DNA from: Phycisphaerales bacterium
GTDB lineage: Bacteria; Planctomycetota; Phycisphaerae; Phycisphaerales; SM1A02
Length of the DNA: 59,542 bases
Direction: 5' to 3'
Assembly (NCBI GenBank): GCA_028823105.1
Contig: JAPKCC010000004.1
Location: 1-59,542 of the forward strand
Shown: positions 42,731 to 51,204 of the stretch, one piece after another
Position numbering within the stretch: the stretch's first letter is position 1
How the letters are laid out: the number at the start of each line of letters is the position of its first letter
Notes under the pieces: model-generated
The model's database searches: none
What the model was told of the DNA's origin: nothing
What the model saw: only the letters and a program-made list of their open reading frames with translations
Translations under genes and position numbers: made by a program

Positions 42731-43197
42731 GTCGTGGGTTCCTTGCGCTTTTCGAGAAGGCGAATGCCCTCAATGACGAGATTCGAGTCGATGCCCTTGA
42801 CCATATCCCACAGGGTGAGAAGGGCGACGGAGACGGCGGTCAACGCCTCCATCTCCACTCCGGTTCGAGCGGTGATGGCGGCGGTCGCGGTCACCCTGAG
42901 ACGATCCGGGGCGGGGCGATCGAACGCCACGGCCACCGAATCGAGGGGGAGGGTGTGACAGAGCGGGATGAGTGCGTCGCAACGTTTGGCGGCCTGGATC
43001 CCTGCGATTCGTGCAACCGCCAACGCCTCCCCTTTTGGGAGATCACCCGTCATCACCCGGTCGAGGGTTGGCTCCTCGGCCACCAAGAATCCACAGGAGA
43101 CCGCGGTTCGTCGCATCGGTGGCTTGTGACCGACATCCACCATCCGGGCGGCGCCGGTGGTATCGAGATGAGTGAGTTCGCCGTCGTTGGAGGCCAT
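42727..43197 (-). CDS. moaC: Cyclic pyranopterin monophosphate synthase
   Basis: MoaC forms cyclic pyranopterin monophosphate from the MoaA product in molybdenum cofactor synthesis. Canonical motifs are HLDTTGAARMVDVGHKPPMR, DALIPLCHTLPL, TGVEMEALTAVSVALLTLWD and MVKGID. The length of 156 residues is normal. moaA, moaD and moaE are not in the window. It is coupled to the site-2 protease gene and follows the amidohydrolase gene by 41 bases. Confidence 0.95.
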   Translation of the reverse strand: MASNDGELTHLDTTGAARMVDVGHKPPMRRTAVSCGFLVAEEPTLDRVMTGDLPKGEALAVARIAGIQAAKRCDALIPLCHTLPLDSVAVAFDRPAPDRLRVTATAAITARTGVEMEALTAVSVALLTLWDMVKGIDSNLVIEGIRLLEKRKEPTT

Positions 43198-43238
43198 AGG
43201 TCTCGGAGTATCGCAGGTTCAGCGTGACCGGACGGGCC

Positions 43239-44843
43239 TCACGCGAGGAACGTGGTTTTTCCATTGCAGACCGTCGCAAAAACCGTGGGTGTCTCGGTGC
43301 CCCATTCAACGACGCTCGGATCTTGGTCGAGGATCACGAGATCCGCGGGATCGCCAATCGCGGTTGAAACGGCGGGCAGGCCGAGTGCCGATCGAGCCTC
43401 CACGGTGTACGCATGGACCGCCTGTGCGGCGGTTATCGTTCGATCACCGGGGACGACGCGGCCGCTGCGATCGCGGCCGGTGACCGCGATTCGGATGCCT
43501 TCCATCGGACAGGGGTCCGCGATCGGCCAGTCGCTGCCGAAGGCAAGACGGCCACCGGCATCGGCGATCGCCCGGGTCGGGAAGAACGAGTCGAGTCGTT
43601 CGGCTCCGAGGACCTTTTCGACGGTCGGGCCGTCATCGAGCATGTGAATCGGCTGCATGCTGGCGATCCGCTTCGTGCTGACCCCGAAACGGGGAATGTC
43701 CGAGGCATCGACGGCCTGGCAGTGTTCGACCCGGAGCATCGGACGCGCGATCCCGGTGTCCAAGGTGATCCGCTCGGCATGATCGCATGCGTCGAGCGCG
43801 AGCCTGGCAGCGCGATCGCCGATGGCGTGCATGGAAGGACTGTGGCCACGTCGAACCACGAATTCGATCCACTCCAGAAGTTCATTTCGTTCCGCGAGCT
43901 CGACGAGCATGCCTGCGTTTCCCGGGGTATCCGAAAAATCGGCCAGCATTGCCGCGGTGCGCGAACCATAGGTGCCGTCGAGAAACGCCTTGCAACCGAG
44001 CAGTTCAAGGTGGGGGTGGACGGAGAGTCGCTCGAGTCGTGACAGTGGTTCGTCAATCGGAAGTTCGCGATCGAGCATGGTGACCATCACCCGCACCGCG
44101 AGTTCGTCGCGGACCGGGTGCAGCACGTCCACCATCTCTTCGGCGTATTCCATCGAGCCGACCGCGGTGAATCCGAGTGATGCGAGATGTCTCGCCGCCT
44201 CGATCGTCGTGGAACGCCGACTCTCCAACGCCGGTTGCGGCACGGCGGGATTCACGATCATCCACGCCGCGCTCTCGAGCATGAGACCGGTGGGTCGACC
44301 TTCGGCGTCTCGGACGATCTCGCCACCGCGGGGGCACGGTTGGTCACCGAATCGTTCGAGGGCGACGGTGAGCGCGGCCTGGTTGACCAGACATGCGTGG
44401 TGATCGTGCTTGATGCAGACCGCCGGGCGATCGCCCGCCACTGCGAGCCAGGTGGCATCCGGAATTTCGCCGCCCCAGTCGGTTTCGAGCCATCCATGTC
44501 CGATCAACCATTCTTCATCTTCGAGGGTTTTGAGGCCCTGCTCGACTCGTGCCTCGAACGTCGCTCGATCGGGACAACGGGCGAGGTTGACCTGGCTTGA
44601 GGTCATTCCTGCCATCACCAGATGAACGTGGGCGTCTACGAATCCGGGAAGTACGAACCCGCCCCGAGCGTCGATCGAGGTACCGCCGTCTGGCTTGAGC
44701 GTTCCGGCGGGTTCGATCGCGATGATCCGGCCGGCGTCGCATCGAAGGTCGACGATCTGGCCGCCCACGCAACCGCTCCGGATCGTCAACGACGATCGAT
44801 CCGGCTCGGAGGGGTCGGGAAAATGAGCGGCATCGGACGGCAT
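43239..44843 (-). CDS. YtcJ-like metal-dependent amidohydrolase
   Basis: A composite amidohydrolase-3 domain is clear: metal-binding GFVLPGFVDAHVHLVMAG, a KAFLDGTYGSRTAAM segment with the probable carboxylated Lys, SMHAIGDRAARLALDACDHA with its His, RVEHCQ with its His, and LAFGSDWPIADPCPM with the closing Asp. This family cleaves amide or ring bonds in small molecules; many members are of unknown substrate. The ATG at 44843 (MPSDAAHFPDPSEP), with AGGA upstream, gives 534 residues; starts at 44861 or further upstream are possible. It heads an operon with moaC and the site-2 protease. Confidence 0.88.
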   Translation of the reverse strand: MPSDAAHFPDPSEPDRSSLTIRSGCVGGQIVDLRCDAGRIIAIEPAGTLKPDGGTSIDARGGFVLPGFVDAHVHLVMAGMTSSQVNLARCPDRATFEARVEQGLKTLEDEEWLIGHGWLETDWGGEIPDATWLAVAGDRPAVCIKHDHHACLVNQAALTVALERFGDQPCPRGGEIVRDAEGRPTGLMLESAAWMIVNPAVPQPALESRRSTTIEAARHLASLGFTAVGSMEYAEEMVDVLHPVRDELAVRVMVTMLDRELPIDEPLSRLERLSVHPHLELLGCKAFLDGTYGSRTAAMLADFSDTPGNAGMLVELAERNELLEWIEFVVRRGHSPSMHAIGDRAARLALDACDHAERITLDTGIARPMLRVEHCQAVDASDIPRFGVSTKRIASMQPIHMLDDGPTVEKVLGAERLDSFFPTRAIADAGGRLAFGSDWPIADPCPMEGIRIAVTGRDRSGRVVPGDRTITAAQAVHAYTVEARSALGLPAVSTAIGDPADLVILDQDPSVVEWGTETPTVFATVCNGKTTFLA

Positions 44844-44942
44844 GGCGAGTATCCTACGCATCGTCCCGCGTGATCGATCACCGGGACGGGCGGACGCAAG
44901 GCGGATCGCCTTCACAGACCCGATGACCTTCCCGGAGTCCCG

Positions 44943-45668
44943 ATGTCGATTCACGCACACGTCCGCCGGTTGTTCGCACTGCGGTGGGAGATGGTCCCAG
45001 CCATTGGTGCCATCGCGATGATCGGAGGCTGCGGCGACGGTGCCGCCGGAACTCCGAAGCCCCCGGCATCGACCCCGCCGGCGGTCGTCTTGAGTCCGCC
45101 GGCCGAAGGCCCGTCGAGACCGGAAGTCCCCTCGGCGACGGTGCCCACCGAGCCGGCGGTGACCGGGTCGGAATGGACCGTCTCCACGGCGAAGAGCGAT
45201 TCCAAGGTGGCGGAGGTGGGTGGGTTGGTCTTTCCCAAGCCTGGCAGCTGGATCTGGTCGGCGCCCCGCATGCGATTCCGGACTTTGCAGTACGACGTCC
45301 CGTCACGTCCCGGCTCTGGTGGCGCCGCCGAGATCGTCTTTTCGCTCTTCCGCGGATCCGATGGCGGACCGACGGACATGAACATCGAGCGATGGGTCGG
45401 GCAGTTCCGTGATGCGGACGGCGAGCCCGTCGAAGCGTCGGTCACCACGAAGGAGATCGGCAGCCTGACCGTCACCCGGGTCGAGACCGCTGGGAGTTAT
45501 CAATCGATGGGGGCGGCCGCGCCGCGGACCGGACAGGCCCAGATCGGTGCGATCATCCAGGCACCAGGGCGACGGGTGTTCGTCAGACTGGTCGGTCCGG
45601 AGGGGACGGTCCTCGCTTCCAAGGAAGCGTTCGATGCGATGCTTGACGGTGTCATGCCCGCCGGTTGA
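44943..45668 (+). CDS. Lipoprotein of unknown function
   Basis: The N-terminus has a positively charged start, a hydrophobic core and the lipobox MIGGC with Cys30, so a lipid anchor is expected. A Pro-rich, low-complexity linker (about 35-75; STPPAVVLSPPAEGPSRPEV) leads to a beta-rich domain of about 150 residues (GGLVFPKPGSWIWS, AAEIVFSLFRGSDGG, IGAIIQAPGRRVFVRLVGPE). Such small exported beta proteins are common in planctomycete genomes but I know no function for this one. It is divergent from the amidohydrolase gene and convergent with the superoxide dismutase gene. Confidence 0.75.
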   Translation: MSIHAHVRRLFALRWEMVPAIGAIAMIGGCGDGAAGTPKPPASTPPAVVLSPPAEGPSRPEVPSATVPTEPAVTGSEWTVSTAKSDSKVAEVGGLVFPKPGSWIWSAPRMRFRTLQYDVPSRPGSGGAAEIVFSLFRGSDGGPTDMNIERWVGQFRDADGEPVEASVTTKEIGSLTVTRVETAGSYQSMGAAAPRTGQAQIGAIIQAPGRRVFVRLVGPEGTVLASKEAFDAMLDGVMPAG

Positions 45669-45707
45669 TCCACCCTCGGAATACACCTTGAAATCCGCAT
45701 GAAAGAA

Positions 45708-45743
45708 GACCCGGACCGGGCTCGATCGAGTCCGGTCCGGGTC
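45708..45743. terminator. Bidirectional hairpin between lipoprotein and sod genes
   Basis: Perfect 12-bp arms GACCCGGACCGG and CCGGTCCGGGTC enclose a self-complementary apex (GCTCGATCGAGT). On the minus strand TTCTTTC follows, on the plus strand only AATTCT. It sits between two converging genes and probably serves both. Confidence 0.7.
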
Positions 45744-45768
45744 AATTCTGCATCGCTCGATCGGTTCG

Positions 45769-46401
45769 TCAGGAAGTGGCTTCCGCGAATCGTCGATTGA
45801 CTTCGTTCCAATTGACGACGTTCCAGAAAGCCGCGATGTAATCAGGGCGACGGTTCTGATAGTGCAGGTAGTACGCATGTTCCCAGACATCGAGCCCGAG
45901 AATCGGAGTGCACTCACAGTCGACCATGCCGACCATCAGTGGGTTGTCTTGGTTGGGTGTCGAGCAGATGCAGACGCTTCCGTCACTCTTGACTCCGAGC
46001 CATGCCCAACCAGATCCGAATCGCGTGGCGCCTGCGTTGGCGAACGCCGTCTTCATGTCGTCCATCGAGCCGCAGCCGGCGTCGATCGCGGCGGCGAGTT
46101 CGGGGCTGGGTGCACCGCCATCTCCCGCGGGGGCGAGAATCTGCCAGAACAGGCTGTGGTTGAAGTGGCCGCCGCCGTTGTTGCGAACCGCGCCACGGAT
46201 GGCTTCCGGAAGGTCGGCGATGCCCCGGCAGAGGTCATCGATCGAGTGGCTCGCAAGATCGGCATGCCCCTCGAGCGCGGCATTGAGTTTGGCGATGTAG
46301 GCGGCGTGATGCTTGCCGTGATGGATACCCATGGTTGGCGCGTCGATTGACGGCTCCAGGGCATTCTGGGCATAGGGCAGGTTAGGGAGCGTGAAGGCCA
46401 T
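45769..46401 (-). CDS. sodA: Superoxide dismutase, Mn type (sodA-like)
   Basis: This enzyme converts superoxide to oxygen and hydrogen peroxide. Metal ligands are H27 (MGIHHGKHH), H82 (FNHSLFW), D171 and H175 ([20 protein letters not shown]). The outer-sphere Gln is at position 151 in [10 protein letters not shown], and the residue matching the iron-type Gln69 is Gly ([13 protein letters not shown]); both point to the manganese type. The length of 210 residues fits. The ATG at 46401 is preferred ([12 protein letters not shown]); an ATG nine codons earlier exists. Cytosolic, no signal peptide. The upstream region holds a 13-bp direct repeat. Confidence 0.94.
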   Translation of the reverse strand: MAFTLPNLPYAQNALEPSIDAPTMGIHHGKHHAAYIAKLNAALEGHADLASHSIDDLCRGIADLPEAIRGAVRNNGGGHFNHSLFWQILAPAGDGGAPSPELAAAIDAGCGSMDDMKTAFANAGATRFGSGWAWLGVKSDGSVCICSTPNQDNPLMVGMVDCECTPILGLDVWEHAYYLHYQNRRPDYIAAFWNVVNWNEVNRRFAEATS

Positions 46402-46429
46402 GTCGGGGTGTTCCGGGTTGAAGGTCATT

Positions 46430-46459
46430 GGTGCATGAGATGCATGGGTGCATGAGATG
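46430..46459. repeat. 13-bp direct repeat upstream of sodA
   Basis: GGTGCATGAGATG occurs at 46430-46442 and again at 46447-46459, separated by CATG, a 17-bp period. It lies 29 bases upstream of the sodA start, on the side expected for a regulator site, and about 93 bases from the divergent thiE start. Confidence 0.5.
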
Positions 46460-46551
46460 GCGGCGTACTCGAGGAAGGTCGCCGCGACAGGGATGTAGTG
46501 TAGACCCCACACCGGTCGAGGTGGCGAGGATGGCGTGTTACGCTCTCCTGA

Positions 46552-47634
46552 ATGCGACAGGATGGACTGGAACGATTGGTCGACGCCAACGCGAATCGGG
46601 TTCGTGAGGGTCTGCGCACCCTGGAGGACATCGCACGATTCGTTCTGGACGCATCGGACCTTGCCCGGGATCTCAAGACCATCCGCCATGAGATCACCGA
46701 GGCGGCGGCTCGCCTGGTCGGGCCGACCTCCATGCCTCGGGATACCGCCGGCGATGTCGGCACCGAACACGTGACCGACGGCGAACTGGCCCGACCCGGA
46801 CTCGTGGCGGTCGCGGAAGCCGCGGGCGGCCGGGTGACCGAGGGATGTCGTTCCCTGGAAGAGGCCGCGAAAGTGCTTGATGTCGGAGGTAGGGTCGCGT
46901 CGGCGTTGCAGTCGGCTCGGTATGCGGCATACGACCTCGCTGCGGCAGTGACCGCGGCCGTCTCGAGGGGGAGGCCTTCGGGGTGGCGAGTGCAGGTCCT
47001 GCTCACGGAGTCGATGTGCCGAGGTCCCTGGACGCAGGTGCTCGAGTCGGCGATCGCCGGTGGCGCAGATGCGATTCAAGTTCGAGAGAAGACCCTCTCC
47101 CCGCCGGACCTTTTGGAGAGGGTTCGTGCAGTGATCGGGATCGCTCGTCCCGCGGGCATTCCCGTCATCGTGAATGACCGAGCCGATATCGCAGTCGCGG
47201 CTGGCGCGGACGGTGTGCATCTCGGTCAGCACGACCTTCCGGTGGAATCCGCCCGCCGTGTGGTCGGGGGACTGGCGCTGATCGGTGGTAGTGCGCACGA
47301 CCTCGATGAAGCGGCGCGAAACTACGCGGCGGGCTGCGATTACTGCGGCGTCGGCCGTTTCGCGGCGAGCGGAACCAAGCCAGATGCGGCCGAAGGGGGC
47401 CCCGGACTGGTCCGGGCGATGGCCACCGCGTTTCCGCAGTGGCCGCAATTGGTGATCGGAGGGGTTGATCTCCAGAACATCGATCAGGTGATCGCGGCCG
47501 GGGGATGTGGCGTGGCGATGTCGGCGGCGATCTGCGGCGCCGACGATCCCGCGGGGGTGGTGGCAGACGCTCGAAATCGTCTGCAGCAGGCGGCGGAGTC
47601 CTTTGCCTCCACGGCATCGGAACACGTCGGATGA
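46552..47634 (+). CDS. thiE: ThiD2-ThiE fusion, thiamine phosphate synthase
   Basis: The C-terminal domain (about 145-350) is ThiE, which joins HMP-PP and thiazole phosphate to make thiamine phosphate: [60 protein letters not shown] and [11 protein letters not shown] with its phosphate site. The N-terminal domain (1-140) begins [20 protein letters not shown], followed by [20 protein letters not shown], the ThiD2 family (PF17792), seen in cyanobacteria and some other lineages, and thought to act in HMP phosphate metabolism. Both domains are continuous in one frame. The start overlaps nothing; the end overlaps the next gene by ATGA. Confidence 0.9.
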   Translation: MRQDGLERLVDANANRVREGLRTLEDIARFVLDASDLARDLKTIRHEITEAAARLVGPTSMPRDTAGDVGTEHVTDGELARPGLVAVAEAAGGRVTEGCRSLEEAAKVLDVGGRVASALQSARYAAYDLAAAVTAAVSRGRPSGWRVQVLLTESMCRGPWTQVLESAIAGGADAIQVREKTLSPPDLLERVRAVIGIARPAGIPVIVNDRADIAVAAGADGVHLGQHDLPVESARRVVGGLALIGGSAHDLDEAARNYAAGCDYCGVGRFAASGTKPDAAEGGPGLVRAMATAFPQWPQLVIGGVDLQNIDQVIAAGGCGVAMSAAICGADDPAGVVADARNRLQQAAESFASTASEHVG

Positions 47635-48473
47635 TTACTGAACTGGACGTCACCCTCTGCGGAACGGGCACCTCGAGCGGTATTCCGATCATCGGCTGCG
47701 ACTGCCCGGTCTGTCGCAGCGAGGATCTCCGCGATCGACGGACCCGATGCGGCGCCGCGATCCGTTTTCGAGATGCGTCGGGTGATCCGAGGATGATTCT
47801 TCTGGACTGCCCGCCCGACCATCGAGAACATGCACTCCGCCTCGGGCTCAATCGTTGTGACGCGATCTTCTTCACGCATAGTCATGTCGATCACACCTTC
47901 GGACTCGACGACGTTCGTCGGTACAACGCCGTCCAGCGAACGTCGATCGAGGCACTGGGGGATCAACCAACCCTCAATGCCATCGAGCGGCAGTTCCAAC
48001 ACATTTTCCGGCCCTTCGAGAACGTCAATCCCTCGTTCGTCGCGAGCCTCACGGTGACCGAACTCCGGCCTTTCGAACCGGTCGATCGCTTCGGGCTTCG
48101 GTTTGAGCCAATCAGGCTTCTCCACGGGCGGATGCCGATTTTGGGCTTTCGAATCGAGGCCCTCGATCCGGAGGGCCGGATCGCCGTGGATCAGCCCAGC
48201 CCGTTTCCGCTCGCCTACTGCACTGATACCTCGTCGATCCCGCCGGAGACCTGGCCTCGCTTGAGGGGCCTCCGGACGCTGGTCCTGGACATGCTGCGTC
48301 CGAGGGCCCATCCCACCCATCTGACGGTGGATCAGGCGATCGAGACCGCCGAACGGATCGGGGCAGATTCGACCTGGTTCATCCATATGTCCCACGAGAT
48401 CCGCCATGCGGAGGTCGCCCCCGGTCTTCCGAACCGGATGAACCTCGCCTGGGATGGCGTTCGGGTGCGATAG
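47631..48473 (+). CDS. PhnP-like metallo-beta-lactamase-fold hydrolase
   Basis: The N-terminus [19 protein letters not shown] matches the PhnP/phosphoribosyl cyclic phosphodiesterase branch of the MBL fold, where the first cysteines form a structural zinc site. The metal motif is [12 protein letters not shown], and later metal ligands lie in CTDTSSIP and [12 protein letters not shown]. PhnP itself acts in phosphonate use; related proteins process other cyclic or RNA phosphodiesters. No phn genes are nearby, so that role is not supported. The ATGA overlap couples it to thiE, which may hint at a small-molecule phosphodiester substrate. It has 280 residues. Confidence 0.85.
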   Translation: MITELDVTLCGTGTSSGIPIIGCDCPVCRSEDLRDRRTRCGAAIRFRDASGDPRMILLDCPPDHREHALRLGLNRCDAIFFTHSHVDHTFGLDDVRRYNAVQRTSIEALGDQPTLNAIERQFQHIFRPFENVNPSFVASLTVTELRPFEPVDRFGLRFEPIRLLHGRMPILGFRIEALDPEGRIAVDQPSPFPLAYCTDTSSIPPETWPRLRGLRTLVLDMLRPRAHPTHLTVDQAIETAERIGADSTWFIHMSHEIRHAEVAPGLPNRMNLAWDGVRVR

Positions 48474-48528
48474 TCGGGACTCTCTGGCGTGGCGGGAGCC
48501 GTCCGCCTCCGGTAGACTCCCAACCCCT

Positions 48529-49398
48529 ATGGCACAGATTCGCGAAATCAAGAAGCGTATGGTCGCCGTTGGCACGATCCAACGGATCACCAAGACCATG
48601 CAGATGATCGCCACCGCGAAGTTCACCGCGGCGGTTCAACGTACCCGGGCCACGCAGCCGTACACCGAAAAGATCCGCGAGTTGGTCGCGGCGGTGTGCA
48701 GCGATCCGGCCGATCTCGACCACCCTCTGGTGGGGGGAGATCGACCCCGATCCGGACGCGAACTCCTGCTGGTCATTGGTTCGGACCGAGGCTTCTGCGG
48801 GGCGTTCAACTCGAACGTTCTTCGCAACTCGCTGCGGTATCACCGAAGCCGCGTTGCCGAGGGAATCGAAGTCCAAGTTGAGACCAGCGGGAAGAAAGCG
48901 TCGAACTTCTTCAAGTTCGCCCAAATCCCGGTTGCCCAGACGCATGAAATCGGTGACAAGCCGTCGTTTGAGGATGTCTCGGCAGTGGCTGACCGTTTTA
49001 TGGACCTCTTCACCGCCGGTGAGGTCGACTCGGTGCACGTCGCGTACATGCGATTCGAAAGCAACTCCCGGCAGATCGCGGAGATCCAGCAACTGCTTCC
49101 GCTGCAAGCCCCCGAGAGCGACGAGTCGGGCGTGTCAGCTTCGATGTACGAGTTCACACCGGACGAGGCAACCCTCTTGAACGACCTGCTTCCTCGAGCG
49201 ATCCGAACCTCGCTCTTCCAGTCGTACAACGATGCGGTCGTGAGCGAGCAGATCATGCGAATGATCGCGATGAAGGCGGCGACCGACAATGCTTCGAGTC
49301 TCGGCCGTACCCTCAAGCGAGATTACAACCGGGCACGACAGGCACGCATCACCACCGAACTGACGGAAATCGTCTCCGGTGCCGCGGCACTCGCCTGA
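48529..49398 (+). CDS. atpG: ATP synthase F1 gamma subunit
   Basis: The gamma subunit is the rotor shaft of F1. The N-terminal helix IREIKKRMVAVGTIQRITKT, followed by MQMIATAKFTAAVQR, and the C-terminal MIAMKAATDNASSLGRTLKR followed by DYNRARQARITTELTEIVSG are canonical. The central LLLVIGSDRGFCGAFNSNVL is also typical. The ATG at 48529 gives 289 residues. In most bacteria atpG sits inside the atpBEFHAGDC operon; here the neighbours are a hydrolase upstream and a rhodanese-like gene downstream, so the gene is detached. A hairpin terminator follows. Confidence 0.96.
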   Translation: MAQIREIKKRMVAVGTIQRITKTMQMIATAKFTAAVQRTRATQPYTEKIRELVAAVCSDPADLDHPLVGGDRPRSGRELLLVIGSDRGFCGAFNSNVLRNSLRYHRSRVAEGIEVQVETSGKKASNFFKFAQIPVAQTHEIGDKPSFEDVSAVADRFMDLFTAGEVDSVHVAYMRFESNSRQIAEIQQLLPLQAPESDESGVSASMYEFTPDEATLLNDLLPRAIRTSLFQSYNDAVVSEQIMRMIAMKAATDNASSLGRTLKRDYNRARQARITTELTEIVSGAAALA

Positions 49399-49437
49399 GC
49401 CACGCCGCCCCCTCGACGGATCACATTTCGAAACACG

Positions 49438-49485
49438 ACCGCCCGTGACTCATGCTTGGCATGAATCACGGGCGGTGTCTTTCGA
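49438..49485 (+). terminator. Hairpin terminator after atpG
   Basis: Arms running from ACCGCCCGTGA to TCACGGGCGGT with an inner stem around the apex pair over about 17 bp with one mismatch, followed by GTCTTTC. It lies about 40 bases after the atpG stop codon. Confidence 0.75.
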
Positions 49486-49495
49486 TCTTGTCGTC

Positions 49496-49511
49496 GCATC
49501 CGATCGGATGC
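49496..49511. repeat. 16-bp perfect palindrome
   Basis: GCATCCGATCGGATGC is a perfect inverted repeat, located between the atpG terminator and the end of the rhodanese-like gene. It shares the half-site GCATCCGAT with the palindrome at 51872-51891. After it the text GGTCATGCGGTCCATGCGGG holds short imperfect repeats of GGTCATGCGG. Confidence 0.55.
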
Positions 49512-49567
49512 AGGTCATGCGGTCCATGCGGGTCATGGGCTGACCGGGCCTGCGATTCGAGCCGGGT

Positions 49568-50044
49568 TCACTTCCCGATGGAGCCGGGATCGCTTCCGGC
49601 GACCTTGTTGCCATCTTTCGCCCATTGCAGCAGGCCGCCGCGGAGCGTGTAGACGTTGCCGATCTTCAGTTCGATCAGACGCTTGCTCGCGGCGATGGAG
49701 AGGACGTCCTGGTAGTCGGTGCCGTAGACAATGATGGGGCCACGGCCCTTGAGTTCGCGGATCGCCATGTCCTCGAATTCACCCGTGCCGAAGTAGATGT
49801 TGATCGAGTCGGGGATGTGGGCTTCGCCGAAGAGCTTCGGCGATCTCGGATCGACCCAAGCGGCCTTCAAGTTTCTCGAGAAGACACCGCCTTCGCCCTT
49901 GGACGCCAGATTGATGGCTTCCGCCGGACTGACCGGCTGGAGGTCTCGATCGCTGGTCTTCTGCGAGCAGCCAACGCCGCTTGAGATTCCGAGCAGCATC
50001 ATGAGGAGGATGAGGAGAAGGCGAGTGATGGTTGAAATCGGCAT
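49568..50044 (-). CDS. Exported rhodanese-like protein lacking the active Cys
   Basis: A hydrophobic N-terminus (MPISTITRLLLILLMMLLGI) ends in SSGVGCS, a plausible but non-standard lipobox with Cys26. The rest is a single rhodanese fold (LFGEAHIPDSINIYFGTGEF, GRGPIIVYGTDYQDVLS, GNVYTLRGGLLQWAKDGNKV). In true sulfurtransferases the IIVYC loop starts with the catalytic Cys; here it is Gly, so sulfur transfer is not expected and the domain may only bind a partner. The ATG at 50044 is preferred to one seven codons upstream. It is divergent from the DsbD alpha-domain gene. Confidence 0.8.
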   Translation of the reverse strand: MPISTITRLLLILLMMLLGISSGVGCSQKTSDRDLQPVSPAEAINLASKGEGGVFSRNLKAAWVDPRSPKLFGEAHIPDSINIYFGTGEFEDMAIRELKGRGPIIVYGTDYQDVLSIAASKRLIELKIGNVYTLRGGLLQWAKDGNKVAGSDPGSIGK

Positions 50045-50108
50045 AGGGGGGGTTCCGGCGGGCACATGATCAGTACGCGGTCAGGATACGGGATACGCTG
50101 GGAGCGCC

Positions 50109-50129
50109 GGGCTCCAAGTGTCGGAGCCC
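50109..50129. other. Hairpin in the divergent thiol-gene spacer
   Basis: Arms GGGCTCC and GGAGCCC with a 7-base loop, followed on the plus strand by a T-rich stretch (TTTACTTTTTTCTG) 10-20 bases later. It lies between the divergent rhodanese-like and DsbD alpha-domain genes, where no plus-strand transcript is expected to end, so it may be a leader or operator instead of a terminator. Confidence 0.4.
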
Positions 50130-50172
50130 TCGACAAGATTTACTTTTTTCTGCGCCTCAAATAGGAATACTG

Positions 50173-51072
50173 ATGATTCGGATGATTCGGATGATTCGTG
50201 CCACTTCATTCTGCTTGGCGTTCGTCGCCGCGTTTCATGCCTTCGCGAGCGAGGCCCAGGCCCAATTCGGACTCGACACTCAGCCTGAAGCGGATCCGCT
50301 GGTCCGCATCGACGCGACCTTCGCCACCAAGGCGGTCGTTCCGGGAAGTACCCAATTCCTCGGGGTCCGTTTTCGGATCGCCCCGAAATGGCATATCTAC
50401 TGGAGCAACCCTGGGGACAGTGGCTCGGAGCCCCGGATCAATCTCGATCTGCCGGAAGGCTTCAAGGCGGGCCCGATCGTCTGGCCGCGGCCGGTGGTTC
50501 ATACGACCGAATGGGAGACGACCTTCGGCTATCACGAAGAGACGATGCTCTTCATTCCGGTGACCGCTCCGGCGATCATCAAGGACCCGAGCGTCCGAAT
50601 CGGTGTCAAGGCCGAGTGGCTGGTCTGCGACCAGATGTGTTTGATGGGGGCGGGGACCACCTCGATCGAACTCCCGGTCGCCAAGGCCGGAGAATCCGTG
50701 TCGTCCTTGAAGGATGACCCCCGATCGGCGTTCGCCAAGGGCCTCGCGTGCATTCCCGTGCCATTTCAGAAGGCGACTGGGACGATTGCTCGGTTGGAGA
50801 TGGCGGATGGCCGCATGGCGTTGGAGGTCACGGGACCGACTGGAGGGTCGGAGAAGATCGTCTTCGTGCCGGATCTCACCCCGGGAGTGGCCTCGCTCGG
50901 GGGGGCGACGACCCCGGCGACCATCTCCGGCGATCGATACAGGATTCTGGTCCCCCTCGAGGTCAACCCTGACAATGCCCTCGGCAAGCCATTAGAAGTG
51001 GCTGGCGTCGTCCTTTTCGGCAATGAACGGCAGGATCCGGCCGTTTCTATTCGGTTGCCGATTAAACCGTGA
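50173..51072 (+). CDS. Periplasmic DsbD alpha-domain-like protein
   Basis: After a signal peptide (about residues 1-33, ending AQAQ), the protein matches the N-terminal periplasmic domain of DsbD/ScsB-type thiol reductases: KWHIYWSNPGDSGSEPRINL followed by DLPEGFKAGPIVWPRPVVH, and WLVCDQMCLMGAG with the redox pair C153 and C157. In DsbD this domain hands electrons from the membrane to periplasmic partners. Here no membrane or thioredoxin-like gamma domain follows, so it stands alone with a separate thioredoxin-like gene 132 bases downstream. The start is a 9-bp tandem repeat coding Met-Ile-Arg three times; AGGA six bases upstream favours the first ATG. Confidence 0.8.
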   Translation: MIRMIRMIRATSFCLAFVAAFHAFASEAQAQFGLDTQPEADPLVRIDATFATKAVVPGSTQFLGVRFRIAPKWHIYWSNPGDSGSEPRINLDLPEGFKAGPIVWPRPVVHTTEWETTFGYHEETMLFIPVTAPAIIKDPSVRIGVKAEWLVCDQMCLMGAGTTSIELPVAKAGESVSSLKDDPRSAFAKGLACIPVPFQKATGTIARLEMADGRMALEVTGPTGGSEKIVFVPDLTPGVASLGGATTPATISGDRYRILVPLEVNPDNALGKPLEVAGVVLFGNERQDPAVSIRLPIKP

Positions 51073-51204
51073 CTTCCGCGGGCTCAACCTTCGGCCTCGT
51101 TGGCGGTATATGACCGAATCCACGACTCTCTTTCAGGCGAAAACGCCTGCCTCACCCTCTGTCAGATCAACTGACCGCACTCTGAAACGAACTGGAGATT
51201 CCTT

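Noticed and set aside
46402-47625. Long upstream extension of the superoxide dismutase frame
   Set aside because: It runs antisense through thiE and has no signal or domain; the canonical dismutase N-terminus starts at 46401.
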